8,857 nucleotides of DNA from positions 1 to 8,857 of the forward strand of contig JAQGHH010000149.1 of assembly GCA_028288945.1 (NCBI GenBank), given 5' to 3'. Below, piece after piece: positions 1-6,686 of this stretch (position 1 is the stretch's first letter; every line of letters starts with the position of its first letter). Origin of the DNA: Phycisphaerales bacterium. Its GTDB lineage: Bacteria; Planctomycetota; Phycisphaerae; Tepidisphaerales; Tepidisphaeraceae. Under the pieces are notes generated by a model, which was given only the letters and a program-made list of their open reading frames with translations, had not been told where the DNA came from and did no database searches. The translations under genes were made by a program, and so were the position numbers.

Positions 1-786
1 GCAGGTGGCGATGGCCGGGAGCGTGCTGAGATAGCCTTCGGGGTCGTGGTCGCCGTCCCACTTGTACCCGCCGAGGAACCGTTGATCGAGATAGTTGGCC
101 AGGTTCGCCCCCTCGGCGAACGATCCCCTTCCCACTCCCGGCACCTTCACGTACGCCATGAGCAGCCAGTACCCCACGAGCAGTGCAATCGTAACAATCA
201 CCAGCACCCGCGGCCGAAACGCGCAGAACAGCAACGCCGCGGCGCAGTAACAGATCGCGATCCGCTGTAGCACCCCCATCCACCGTACGGCGTGCATCGC
301 ATTGGGCCCCTCACGCGATTGCCCGGCGAACGCGTGGATCGGCTGGTCGAACCCGTTATAGACCATGAGACCGAGCAGGTAGAGCAATGCCGCCCGCGAG
401 ACGATCCGCAAAACGACCCGCGGCGTGGTCTGCTGCCTGAGCGCCTTGGAAAGCGAAAAAACCAGCGACACCCCCACGATAAAAACAAACAGCGGGAAAA
501 TCAGGTCCTCGAACGCGATCCCCTCCCACTGCTTATGCTGCAACTGCGCCGCCACAAACCGCAGCGACCGGGCGATCGGGCCCGCACCGTCCGCCCCCGG
601 CCGCTTCGCCAGAAGCTCGATGATCGTGTCGATCCCAATGATCCAGAACATGTCAAAGCCGCGCAAGGCGTCGAGGGAAACGAGGCGCTGGCCGGGCACG
701 GCGGGCGGCGGACCGTCATCAGCCCGGCCATGACGGTCCTGGGCCTCATCCGTGCGGGGCGTAACGTCGTAGGCAACTTCGGGCAT
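1..786 (-). CDS. HGSNAT/DUF5009-type membrane acyltransferase, N-terminal part (3' end outside window)
   Basis: This gene is open to the left window edge and gives 262 residues of a multi-pass inner-membrane protein. Residues 34-48 read RLVSLDALRGFDMFW, the hallmark start of the COG4299 / DUF5009 family related to lysosomal heparan-alpha-glucosaminide N-acetyltransferase. His84 lies in QHKQWEGIAFEDLIFP, which matches the region of the human enzyme that carries its active-site histidine. Hydrophobic segments fall near 44-59, 95-112, 124-142, 171-190 and 193-212. The stretch ANLANYLDQRFLGG, followed by DPEGYLSTLPAIAT at 248-261, is also typical of the family. Family members usually have about 370-400 residues, so roughly a third is missing. 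The ATG at 786-784 follows AGGAG (793-797) at good spacing. The family moves acetyl groups from acetyl-CoA to amino sugars across the membrane, but the bacterial substrate is unknown. Family assignment is secure; the sugar substrate is inference. Confidence 0.9.
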   Translation of the reverse strand, partial: MPEVAYDVTPRTDEAQDRHGRADDGPPPAVPGQRLVSLDALRGFDMFWIIGIDTIIELLAKRPGADGAGPIARSLRFVAAQLQHKQWEGIAFEDLIFPLFVFIVGVSLVFSLSKALRQQTTPRVVLRIVSRAALLYLLGLMVYNGFDQPIHAFAGQSREGPNAMHAVRWMGVLQRIAICYCAAALLFCAFRPRVLVIVTIALLVGYWLLMAYVKVPGVGRGSFAEGANLANYLDQRFLGGYKWDGDHDPEGYLSTLPAIATC

Positions 787-1283
787 GGCAATCTCCTGCG
801 GTAGTTCAAGTATCTCAACATGATAGCGAAAAGCGACAGGAATTGACGAGTCCGCGGCGTGAAGTGAAGGCTTGGCCGCTGCGGAGGTCGGGCTGGCCCG
901 CGGGTTCTTGAACAGACTGGGGCGAGCGCGGATTCGGATTGGGCCCTCGAACCCGCACTTTTTGGGCACATTTCTCAAATTCCGCCTTTGGCGCATGGCC
1001 GTTGGCTGATTCCCTTGGCGATGGCGGCGAATGTCCGCATGGCGCGGCGCGCCCTGCGGACTGATCGACGGCGTTTGCGCATGGATTGGGCCGCGCGCCT
1101 GCGGTCACTTCATCCAGACACCTGCCATGCTCGGCTTTTCCGATGCCCGCTCACCGTACGCACGTCTTGACTCAAAACCGTAACTTGTAACAGTCGTATT
1201 CACAGTAAACGCAGGGCGAACCAGGGGAATTCATCGACGTTGAAGATTTCACCCTCGACCGCTGGCGGTTGGAAAGGAAACCC
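787..1283. other. Intergenic region between divergent genes, no gene recognised
   Basis: About 500 bp separates the divergent acyltransferase and RsbRD-type kinase genes. Open frames here (for example 988-1170 on the plus strand and 815-1108 on the minus strand) have low-complexity Arg/Pro/Ser-rich translations, lack a convincing ribosome binding site and resemble no family I know. The part from about 1165 to 1250 is clearly less GC-rich and is where a promoter for the kinase would be expected, but I could not find a well-spaced -35/-10 pair. A weak inverted repeat GCGGGTTC (900-907) / GAACCCGC (949-956) and an imperfect direct repeat of GCGCGCC(C)TGCGG (about 1048-1060 and 1092-1103) are present. 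Neither is strong enough to name an element. Confidence 0.6.
1274..1279 (+). promoter_or_regulatory. Ribosome binding site that decides the kinase start
   Basis: AAGGAA lies five bases-odd upstream of the ATG at 1284. An in-frame TTG at 1269 would extend the protein by five residues but would put this purine run inside the coding sequence, so the ATG is preferred. Confidence 0.55.
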
Positions 1284-2438
1284 ATGCGAACGGACAGACT
1301 ACAAGTGATCGAGGAAACCTACCCCGAGCTGGCGACCGCCGTGCGGTTGCGGTCGGATCGTATTGTGCAGAGCTGGGAGGGGCTGGTTCGGCGGGCCGTC
1401 CCGAGCCCGGCGGCAGGGCTGGAACTCTCGGAGTTGCGCGACAACCTGCCCGAGATCCTCGGGCAAATGGCCGACACGTTCGAGACCGCCTCGGCCAGGG
1501 AACATTCCGTCACGGCGCACGGGACCCCCTCGCTGGGCTCATCGCGATACCGGCAGAAGTACCTGATGCGCGACCTGCTGGCGGAGGACCGCCTGCTCCG
1601 GCGGGCGGTGATCGAGCACGTCGGCAGCGCGCTGTGCAGGCCGATGCTCGTGGCCGAGAGCGTCGCGCTGAACGCCGCCATGGACCTGGTCGTGCAGCAG
1701 GAGGTGCTCGCGTTCTGCGATTGCGAGAAAGACGAATCCAGAAGCGAGGCCGAGGCGGAGCTGAAGCATATTTCGTTCTTCGCGCACGAGATGAACAACA
1801 ACCTCAATGCCATGGGGTTGCAGTTGCGGGTGCTCCGCGACCGGCTCGCGCAGTCGCCCGAATATGTCGAGGACGTCGCGTGCCTCGATGAAATGCAGGA
1901 GGCGATCCGGGAGACCGCGGCGGGCATGCGCCACCTCCAGGAATACGAGCGCCTGCGGAACACGGGCATCAGGCCCGAGGGGAAGCCCGTCTGCCTTCAG
2001 GACGTCGCAGCCGTCCAGGCCCGCTTTGCTTCGGAGGAAGCCGCGAGCAAGGGGCTGAACCTCGTCGTCGACGTGAGTCCCGACGCGCAAGTGGTCAGCG
2101 ATCATGCGCTGGTTGCGATCGTGCTGCGGAACTTGTTGGGCAACGCGATCAAATACTCGTCGGCCGGGACGGTGCGCATCCATGCGGAATATCGCATGCC
2201 GTACGGGCAGACGCCCCGCTGGGCGCTGGCGGTGACGGACGAAGGACCGGGCATCGGCCCCGAAGAGAGCGAGCAGATCTTCCGCGCTTTCCGCCGGGGC
2301 GAGCCGCACGGCCAGACGGGCCACGGGCTCGGGCTGGCCATCGCGTCGCAGGCCGCGAAACTGCTGGGGGCGGAGCTGTCGCTCGAATCGGAAGTGGGCA
2401 GGGGTTCGACGTTCCGACTCATGTTCCCTGCAACTTGA
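1284..2438 (+). CDS. Cytoplasmic sensor histidine kinase with RsbRD-like N-terminal domain
   Basis: The 384-residue protein has no membrane segment or signal peptide. Residues about 8-143 resemble the RsbRD N-terminal sensory domain: helices with IVQSWEGLVRR (27-37), LRDNLPEILGQMADTF (51-66), the conserved HG at 79-80 and LLAEDRLLRRAVIEHV (98-113). The kinase core follows. The phosphoacceptor is most likely His168 in FAHEMNNNLNAM, an unusual H-box compared with the common HELRNPL type. The ATP-binding domain has an N-box RNLLGNAIKYS (282-292), a G1 box DEGPGIG (319-325), an F-box around 333-336 and a G2 box GHGLGLAI (346-353). All ATP-binding boxes are intact, so the protein should be an active kinase. 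No response regulator is adjacent. Its last 20 bases overlap the end of the converging PAS-GAF kinase. Kinase assignment is firm; the RsbRD-like call rests on pattern memory, and the signal is unknown. Confidence 0.9.
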   Translation: MRTDRLQVIEETYPELATAVRLRSDRIVQSWEGLVRRAVPSPAAGLELSELRDNLPEILGQMADTFETASAREHSVTAHGTPSLGSSRYRQKYLMRDLLAEDRLLRRAVIEHVGSALCRPMLVAESVALNAAMDLVVQQEVLAFCDCEKDESRSEAEAELKHISFFAHEMNNNLNAMGLQLRVLRDRLAQSPEYVEDVACLDEMQEAIRETAAGMRHLQEYERLRNTGIRPEGKPVCLQDVAAVQARFASEEAASKGLNLVVDVSPDAQVVSDHALVAIVLRNLLGNAIKYSSAGTVRIHAEYRMPYGQTPRWALAVTDEGPGIGPEESEQIFRAFRRGEPHGQTGHGLGLAIASQAAKLLGAELSLESEVGRGSTFRLMFPAT

Positions 2439-4266
2439 TTTCAGTGTCTGCGTCTGCCGCCTTCGTGCACCGCGGCCGCGAGTGTTGCTCGATGCCGGCC
2501 TTTGCGAGCGGGAGCAGCACGGTGATGGTCGCCCCGCGCCCCACGCCTTGGCTGTCCGCCCGGACGGTGCCCCCGTGAAGGTCGACGATGTGCCGGACGA
2601 TCGAGAGGCCCAGGCCCAAGCCGCCGTGCTTGCGGGTGAGGGATCGATCGGCCTGGGAAAACCGCTTGAACATGTGCGGCAGAAACTCCGGGGGGATGCC
2701 TTCTCCGGTGTCGATCACTTCGAGCCGGGCGGTATCTTCTCCGCGCGAGAGGATGACCTGCACGCGGCCGCCCGTGGGGGTGAATTTGATGGCGTTGGAC
2801 AGGAGATTGGACATGACCTGCCGGAGCAGGGAGGGGTCGCACTTGATGACGGCGTCGGCGACGGACGTCGAGAGCGCGACGCCCTTTATCTGGGCGTGCG
2901 GCCGCAGCGCGTCCACGGACGAGTCGATCACCTGCGCCAGGTTCATCGTACGCATGTCCGCACGTAATTTGCCCTCGAGGATGCGGGTGGTGTCGAGGAG
3001 GTCATTGACGAGCTGCGACTGCTCCTGGGCGCAATGGATGATCGTGCCCAGCGCGGCCCGCCTTTGAGCCCCCTTGAGGGTGTTGGATTCAAGCAGCTTG
3101 GCCCAGAGTAGGACGGCGCCCAGGGGAGTGCGCAGCTCGTGGGAGATGGTGGCGAGGAAGTCGTCATTGGCCCGGTTGGCCGCCTCGGCGGCTTCCTTTG
3201 CCCGCCGTAGCGCGGCCTCGGATCGGACGCGTTCGATCGCGACGCCTGCGAGGTGGGCCGCGGTTTCGATCAACTGGCTTTCCGCCGAACTCGGTCCACG
3301 CGGCTTGGAAGGGTAGAGCGCGAAAGACCCGAGGATGCGGCCTTCGCTGGAGAAGATGGGCCGCGACCAGCAGGCCTTGAGCCCATGCTTTACGGCGATT
3401 TCGCGGTAGTCGGCCCAAAGCGGGTCGGTCTGGACGTCGTGGACGCAGACGGGCCGCTTCGAGTGCATCGCCGTCCCGCAGGAGGCGACGTTGGGGCCGA
3501 TCTCGATTCCGTCAAGAGCCCGGCAATAGGCGGGAGGAAGGTTCGGGGCCGCCCCGTGGCGGATGTGCCTGAGGTCCTCGTCGAGCAGCAGCACCGAGCC
3601 GACCACGTCCTCGCACTGACGTTCGATCACCTCGACGAGCGCGGTCAGGACTTCCTGGAGCGGCCTTCCGGTCGCCAGCAATTCCAGCACACGGGCCTGG
3701 CCGGCCTTAAGCATCTGGGCGCGCCGGCGCTCGGTGACGTCTTCGAAGACGGTATAGACCTGGCACGGACGCCCCTTGTTATGGCGGAACAAGGGGACGG
3801 CGCTGACGACCAGCCAGACGTAGCCGCTGGATCGCGGGCTGGGCACGCCCATGACGACGTCGCGGACGACGCGGCCTTCGCGCAGCGCGACCGGGGCCGG
3901 GTGTTCCTCGTCGGGGAATGGAGAGCCGTCCTCGTGAATGGTGCGGCCGGGAGGCCCGAGTGTTACGCGGCCGCGGATTTGATTGGCCGTGTCGTGGCCC
4001 AGTATTTTGAGTGCCGCGGGGTTGGCCGCGGTGATGCGGCCGGTGCGGTTCCGGTAGACCACGCCCTGCACCATCGTCTCGAACATGGTGGTGCAGCGCT
4101 GGCGAGAAAGCCTGGCGATGGTCGCGAGGCGGTGGGAAGGTTCCGAGTGCGGCGGGTCATCCAAAGCGTCGATCATTTTTTCCGTCCGTGACAGGAGGTT
4201 GGGTAGGAATGGCCGCCCCATTTTCTGGAAATCGCCGGCCTTGGGGCAACTCCCACCCCCTTTCAT
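2419..4266 (-). CDS. PAS-GAF sensor histidine kinase
   Basis: From the chosen start this is a 615-residue soluble kinase without membrane segments. Domains in order: a PAS domain (about 61-180, with GVVYRNRTGRITAANPAALKILGHD and the closing FEDVTERRRAQ), a GAF domain (about 190-345, including CGTAMHSKRPVCVHDV), a short Ala/Glu-rich helix linker, HisKA with SHELRTP and phosphoacceptor His376, and HATPase_c with N-box NLLSNAIKF (487-495), G1 DTGEGI (519-524), F-box MFKRF (532-536) and G2 GGLGLGLSI (548-556). No receiver domain follows, only a polar tail of about 25 residues. The start is uncertain. ATG 4266 has GAGG nine bases upstream, while ATG 4176 (585 residues) begins closer to the PAS domain and has a weaker purine run. 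Residues 1-30 look compositionally poor, so 4176 remains possible. It lies 195 bp downstream of the sulfatase on the same strand. I see no gene or clear promoter in that gap. Confidence 0.9.
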   Translation of the reverse strand: MKGGGSCPKAGDFQKMGRPFLPNLLSRTEKMIDALDDPPHSEPSHRLATIARLSRQRCTTMFETMVQGVVYRNRTGRITAANPAALKILGHDTANQIRGRVTLGPPGRTIHEDGSPFPDEEHPAPVALREGRVVRDVVMGVPSPRSSGYVWLVVSAVPLFRHNKGRPCQVYTVFEDVTERRRAQMLKAGQARVLELLATGRPLQEVLTALVEVIERQCEDVVGSVLLLDEDLRHIRHGAAPNLPPAYCRALDGIEIGPNVASCGTAMHSKRPVCVHDVQTDPLWADYREIAVKHGLKACWSRPIFSSEGRILGSFALYPSKPRGPSSAESQLIETAAHLAGVAIERVRSEAALRRAKEAAEAANRANDDFLATISHELRTPLGAVLLWAKLLESNTLKGAQRRAALGTIIHCAQEQSQLVNDLLDTTRILEGKLRADMRTMNLAQVIDSSVDALRPHAQIKGVALSTSVADAVIKCDPSLLRQVMSNLLSNAIKFTPTGGRVQVILSRGEDTARLEVIDTGEGIPPEFLPHMFKRFSQADRSLTRKHGGLGLGLSIVRHIVDLHGGTVRADSQGVGRGATITVLLPLAKAGIEQHSRPRCTKAADADTEIKLQGT

Positions 4267-4273
4267 ATTCTTC

Positions 4274-4290
4274 CCCCTCAAGCCTAGGGG
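4274..4290 (-). promoter_or_regulatory. Small inverted repeat overlapping the putative kinase ribosome binding site
   Basis: Read on the minus strand, CCCCT, seven loop bases and AGGGG form a five-pair stem. Its 3' arm contains most of the GAGG proposed as ribosome binding site for the start at 4266. It could mask initiation, but a five-pair stem in GC-rich DNA can arise by chance, and it is irrelevant if translation starts at 4176. Confidence 0.2.
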
Positions 4291-4461
4291 TCTACCCTGA
4301 AATTTGAAAATATTGATCCGTGCGGCGGCTGGTGCCTGGGTGTATACGGCCGGCATGCATCGGACCGGTCACGGCGGGTGGCTTAGCCGTTCTGAAGCTG
4401 CGGCCTCAAGCGGGATGGGTGAGCAGGTGGTCGAGCGTGTGGATGACCACGGTGCCATCAT

Positions 4462-5820
4462 TCAAACATGCCCGACCGGCCGGCGGCTCCTGGAGAACTC
4501 GGCGTCGAATTTTTCGGCCGCGGATTTCAGCTCACTGACGATGTCAGGATGGTCGCCGGCGACGTTGCGGGTTTCGCCGATGTCGGCCTGGAGGTCGTAG
4601 AGGGCGGTGTCATCCTTTTTGCCGTCGTGGGTTTCGCCGGTACCGCGGCCGAGGAAGAGCTTCCATCGGCCGCGGCGGACTGCGCCCAGGCGCTTGCCGT
4701 TGAAATAGCAGAAGAGATCGTGAGGCGACTGTGCGACATGGCCGGTGAGCAAGGGGAAGAGGTTTTTGCCGTCGATTTTGCGGTCACGCGGGAGCGCCGC
4801 GCCGGCCAAGGCGGCGAAGGTTGGGAGCAGGTCGATCGTCGCGGCGACCTCCGGGCACGTCTGCCCCGCGGGCAGACGTCCGGGCCAGCGCATGATGCAA
4901 GGCTCGCGCACGCCTCCCTCGAAGATCATGAACTTCCCTTCGCGCAGCGGGCCGGAACTCCCGCCGGCGGTGCCTTTCTCGGTCCATGGGCCATTGTCAG
5001 AGGTGAAGACGACGAGCGTCCGCTCGTCGAGACCGAGGCGCTTGAGCGTGTCGAGGATCTCGCCGGCGCTGGCGTCGATCTCCTCGATCACGTCCCCATA
5101 AAGACCGCGGGCGGACTTGCCGCGGAATTTTGCCGACGCGTGCAGCGGAACGTGCGGCATCGCGTAGGGAAGATAGAGCAGGAACGGGCGATCCTTGTTG
5201 GCGGTGATGAAGCGGATCGCTTCCTCGGTGTAGCGCTGCGTGAGCGAATCCTGATCGACGGGGCCTTCGACTGTCTGCTCGCCGCGGATCAGCGCGAGTG
5301 GCTCCATGTCGTTGCTGTAAGGCAGGCCGAAATACGTGTCGAACCCCTGGCGCGTGGGAAGGAATTTGGGCGCGTCGCCCAGGTGCCATTTGCCGATGCA
5401 GGCGGTGGCGTAGCCGCTGCCTTTGAGCAGGCGGGCGATGGTGATCTCGTCGGGATTAAGGCCGGTGTGAGAATGCGGGAACTCAACTCCTTCGCCGTAC
5501 CCGACCCGCGGCGGATAACAACCCGTCAGAAGCGCGGCCCGTGCGGGCGTACACAATGGTTGTGAGTAAAAGTCCGTGAGCTTCACGCCCTCCGCCGCCA
5601 TGCGGTCAAGCCGCGGCGTGCGGATATCCCTGGAGCCGAAGCAGCCGAGATCGCTGTAGCCCTGGTCGTCGGTGAAGAGGATGACGAAGTTTGGCTTGCG
5701 CGGCGGATTTTCTTTGGCTGCGGAGACGCCGGGCGCGTGCGAAGTGCAGCCGGAAGACGCGGCCAAGGCGGCGCCTGCGCTCAGTTGAAGGAACGCTCGT
5801 CGGTTGTGCCTAATGGACAT
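4462..5820 (-). CDS. Tat-exported type I sulfatase (formylglycine-dependent)
   Basis: The 452-residue protein belongs to the arylsulfatase A-like (sulfatase S1) family, which hydrolyses sulfate esters and in this kind of bacterium usually acts on sulfated polysaccharides or glycans. The maturation motif is CTPAR at 90-94, so Cys90 should be converted to formylglycine by a sulfatase-modifying enzyme encoded elsewhere. Other expected active-site residues are present: FTDDQG (Asp51, Asp52), GKWHLG (Lys144, His146), PHVP (His223) and SDNG (Asp275, Asn276) for the metal site. The N-terminus NRRAFLQLSAGAALAASSGC carries a twin-arginine signal, consistent with export. The Cys25 context is only a poor lipobox, so anchoring as a lipoprotein is uncertain. 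The C-terminal RRPVGHV ending is normal, so the gene looks full length. The start at 5820 is supported by GGAGGG at 5826-5831. The precise substrate cannot be told from sequence. Confidence 0.95.
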   Translation of the reverse strand: MSIRHNRRAFLQLSAGAALAASSGCTSHAPGVSAAKENPPRKPNFVILFTDDQGYSDLGCFGSRDIRTPRLDRMAAEGVKLTDFYSQPLCTPARAALLTGCYPPRVGYGEGVEFPHSHTGLNPDEITIARLLKGSGYATACIGKWHLGDAPKFLPTRQGFDTYFGLPYSNDMEPLALIRGEQTVEGPVDQDSLTQRYTEEAIRFITANKDRPFLLYLPYAMPHVPLHASAKFRGKSARGLYGDVIEEIDASAGEILDTLKRLGLDERTLVVFTSDNGPWTEKGTAGGSSGPLREGKFMIFEGGVREPCIMRWPGRLPAGQTCPEVAATIDLLPTFAALAGAALPRDRKIDGKNLFPLLTGHVAQSPHDLFCYFNGKRLGAVRRGRWKLFLGRGTGETHDGKKDDTALYDLQADIGETRNVAGDHPDIVSELKSAAEKFDAEFSRSRRPVGHV

Positions 5821-5900
5821 GAACCCTCCGCGATCGATTCATTGAATGGAATGCGCACGAGCCTAATCGAACATTGAGTGCGCTTCACGTGGTGCAAATG

Positions 5901-5925
5901 AAATCGCCGGGCGAGCGGGCGATTT
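5901..5925 (-). terminator. Candidate intrinsic terminator between peroxiredoxin and sulfatase
   Basis: AAATCGCC (5901-5908) pairs with GGCGATTT (5918-5925) around a nine-base loop. On the plus strand a run of five T follows; on the minus strand the stem is followed by a T-rich CATTTG stretch. It lies after the minus-strand peroxiredoxin and upstream of the sulfatase, so its natural role would be to end the peroxiredoxin transcript. The T-run is better on the plus strand, where no gene needs terminating, so orientation is uncertain. It directly abuts the REPIN-like element and may be part of it. Confidence 0.4.
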
Positions 5926-5926
5926 T

Positions 5927-5992
5927 TCGTGGCACGGGTTTTCAACCCGTGGCTGTTCCGGGATACCGGAACCATGGGTTGAAAACCCATGG
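5927..5992. repeat. REPIN-like three-hairpin intergenic repeat, copy 1
   Basis: Three consecutive hairpins are visible. The first is CACGGGTT (5933-5940) with AACCCGTG (5944-5951) and loop TTC. The second is GTTCCGG (5955-5961) with CCGGAAC (5966-5972) and loop GATA. The third is CCATGGGTT (5972-5980) with AACCCATGG (5984-5992) and loop GAA. The third hairpin is close to the reverse complement of the first, giving the head-to-head layout of REP doublets (REPINs). The left arm TTTCGTGGCACGGG recurs, with one change, in the second copy at 7904-7917. It lies 36 bp after the peroxiredoxin stop codon. REPINs are normally mobilised by RAYT tyrosine transposases; none is encoded here. Confidence 0.8.
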
Positions 5993-6027
5993 GACAAGAG
6001 ATAGCCCGCGCCCATCACCCAGCGCGC

Positions 6028-6594
6028 CTAAGAATTGGCAGACAGCCATCCAATCACATCGCTCACATTCCGGTCCGGCGGGAACACTGGATAGAAGACA
6101 TGCGATATCCGCCCGCCATCGACGACCGACGTGAAACGCTTCAGGAGCGTCATTCCCGCCACCCCGAAAGTCGGCAATTTCATGGCCCGCGTGAGCATCA
6201 AATGCTCATCCGACAAAAGAGGAAACGGCAGATGCAGGCGCTGCGCCGCCTCGACCTGGTCGGCGGCGGATTGCGTCGACAGCCCAAACACGCGGGTGAC
6301 TCCGAGGCGCTGAAGGTCGTGAAAATGGTCGCGAAACGCACAAGTCTGCGGCGTGCAGCCGCGTGCGCCGGGGATCATGTCCCAACCGTCAGGATTGGCA
6401 ACGCCGGGCCGCCCCGTACGCGGGTATGCGTAAACGACCACGCGGCCAGGCAGTTTGGAAAGATCGACAGTCGTGCCATCAGTCGCGGGCAAACAGATGG
6501 AAGGGAGCATTGCGCCCGGCAGATGCCGGGTGCCGCCATCGTCCTGGGGGGCGGGAAGTTTCGACCAATCAGGTACGCCGATGTTGGGGTCCAT
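6028..6594 (-). CDS. Peroxiredoxin, PrxQ/Bcp-like (AhpC/TSA superfamily)
   Basis: The 188-residue cytoplasmic protein has a thioredoxin-fold peroxiredoxin domain from about residue 25. The active-site region is PGARGCTPQTCAFRDHF. Cys80 is the likely peroxidatic cysteine and Cys85, five residues on, is placed like the resolving cysteine of PrxQ/Bcp enzymes. Thr81, Pro82 and Arg88 fit the family's active site. Compared with plain Bcp, about eleven residues (near 64-74) are inserted between the YPRTGRPG strand and the active-site loop. The later segments LHLPFPLLSD, LPTFGVAGMTLLKR and HVFYPVFPPDRN look full length and conserved. It would reduce hydrogen or organic peroxides with thioredoxin-like donors. 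ATG 6594 is where homology begins, yet no good ribosome binding site precedes it; the open frame continues to 6702. It is divergent from the transglutaminase-like gene. Function is secure at family level; start confidence is moderate. Confidence 0.9.
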   Translation of the reverse strand: MDPNIGVPDWSKLPAPQDDGGTRHLPGAMLPSICLPATDGTTVDLSKLPGRVVVYAYPRTGRPGVANPDGWDMIPGARGCTPQTCAFRDHFHDLQRLGVTRVFGLSTQSAADQVEAAQRLHLPFPLLSDEHLMLTRAMKLPTFGVAGMTLLKRFTSVVDGGRISHVFYPVFPPDRNVSDVIGWLSANS

Positions 6595-6633
6595 GGGAGG
6601 GCAATGTAGCGGGGTTTGCACTTCTACTAAAGC

Positions 6634-6650
6634 TGAAACTGGTTGAAACT
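6634..6650. promoter_or_regulatory. Heptamer direct repeat in divergent intergenic region (possible operator)
   Basis: TGAAACT occurs twice, at 6634-6640 and 6644-6650, with a 10-bp period that would place both copies on the same face of the helix. They lie in the 92-bp gap between the divergent peroxiredoxin and transglutaminase-like genes, where control elements for both must sit. Tandem heptamers on one helix face are a common layout for response-regulator binding. No consensus known to me matches, so this is only a candidate. Confidence 0.3.
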
Positions 6651-6672
6651 TGATGAGCAGGAGATAATCGTT

Positions 6673-6679
6673 AAGGAGG
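6673..6679 (+). promoter_or_regulatory. Strong ribosome binding site for the transglutaminase-like gene
   Basis: AAGGAGG is a near-perfect anti-16S match seven bases before ATG 6687. It favours that ATG over the GTG immediately before it at 6684. Confidence 0.75.
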
Positions 6680-6686
6680 ATCTGTG

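Noticed and set aside
988..1170. 60-codon plus-strand frame in the long gap
   Set aside because: Arg-rich translation, no ribosome binding site and no similarity that I recognise.
1167..1202. TTGACT followed by TATTCA as a sigma-70 promoter for the RsbRD-type kinase
   Set aside because: The spacing is 24 bp, far from the usual 16-18, and no other -10 fits at the right distance.
1539..2324. Minus-strand open frame of 261 codons
   Set aside because: It is antisense to the RsbRD-type kinase core and has no recognisable domain.
3253..4191. Plus-strand open frame of 312 codons
   Set aside because: It lies wholly antisense to the PAS-GAF kinase, whose domains are intact in the other strand. Its translation matches no family and is a typical GC-rich shadow frame.
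4403..4461. After the sulfatase stop, another minus-strand frame reads DGTVVIHTLDHLLTHPA then stop
   Set aside because: It looks protein-like and hinted at a frameshifted extension, but the sulfatase already has a normal C-terminus, and the frame has no start or binding site. It is probably chance.
4468..5565. Plus-strand open frame of 365 codons
   Set aside because: It is antisense to the sulfatase, which has all catalytic motifs. The long open stretch follows from high GC at third codon positions.
5781..5990. Minus-strand open frame beginning MGFQPMVPVS with GLKTRATK
   Set aside because: This is the translation of the REPIN-like hairpins and the sulfatase leader. Such peptides are common false gene calls over this sort of repeat.
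5989..6609. Plus-strand open frame of 206 codons
   Set aside because: It is antisense to the peroxiredoxin; its translation is Arg/His-rich and without a family.
6643..6668. TTGAAA and GATAAT as a promoter for the transglutaminase-like gene
   Set aside because: The spacer is only 14 bp, and transcription would start inside the ribosome binding site, leaving no usable leader.
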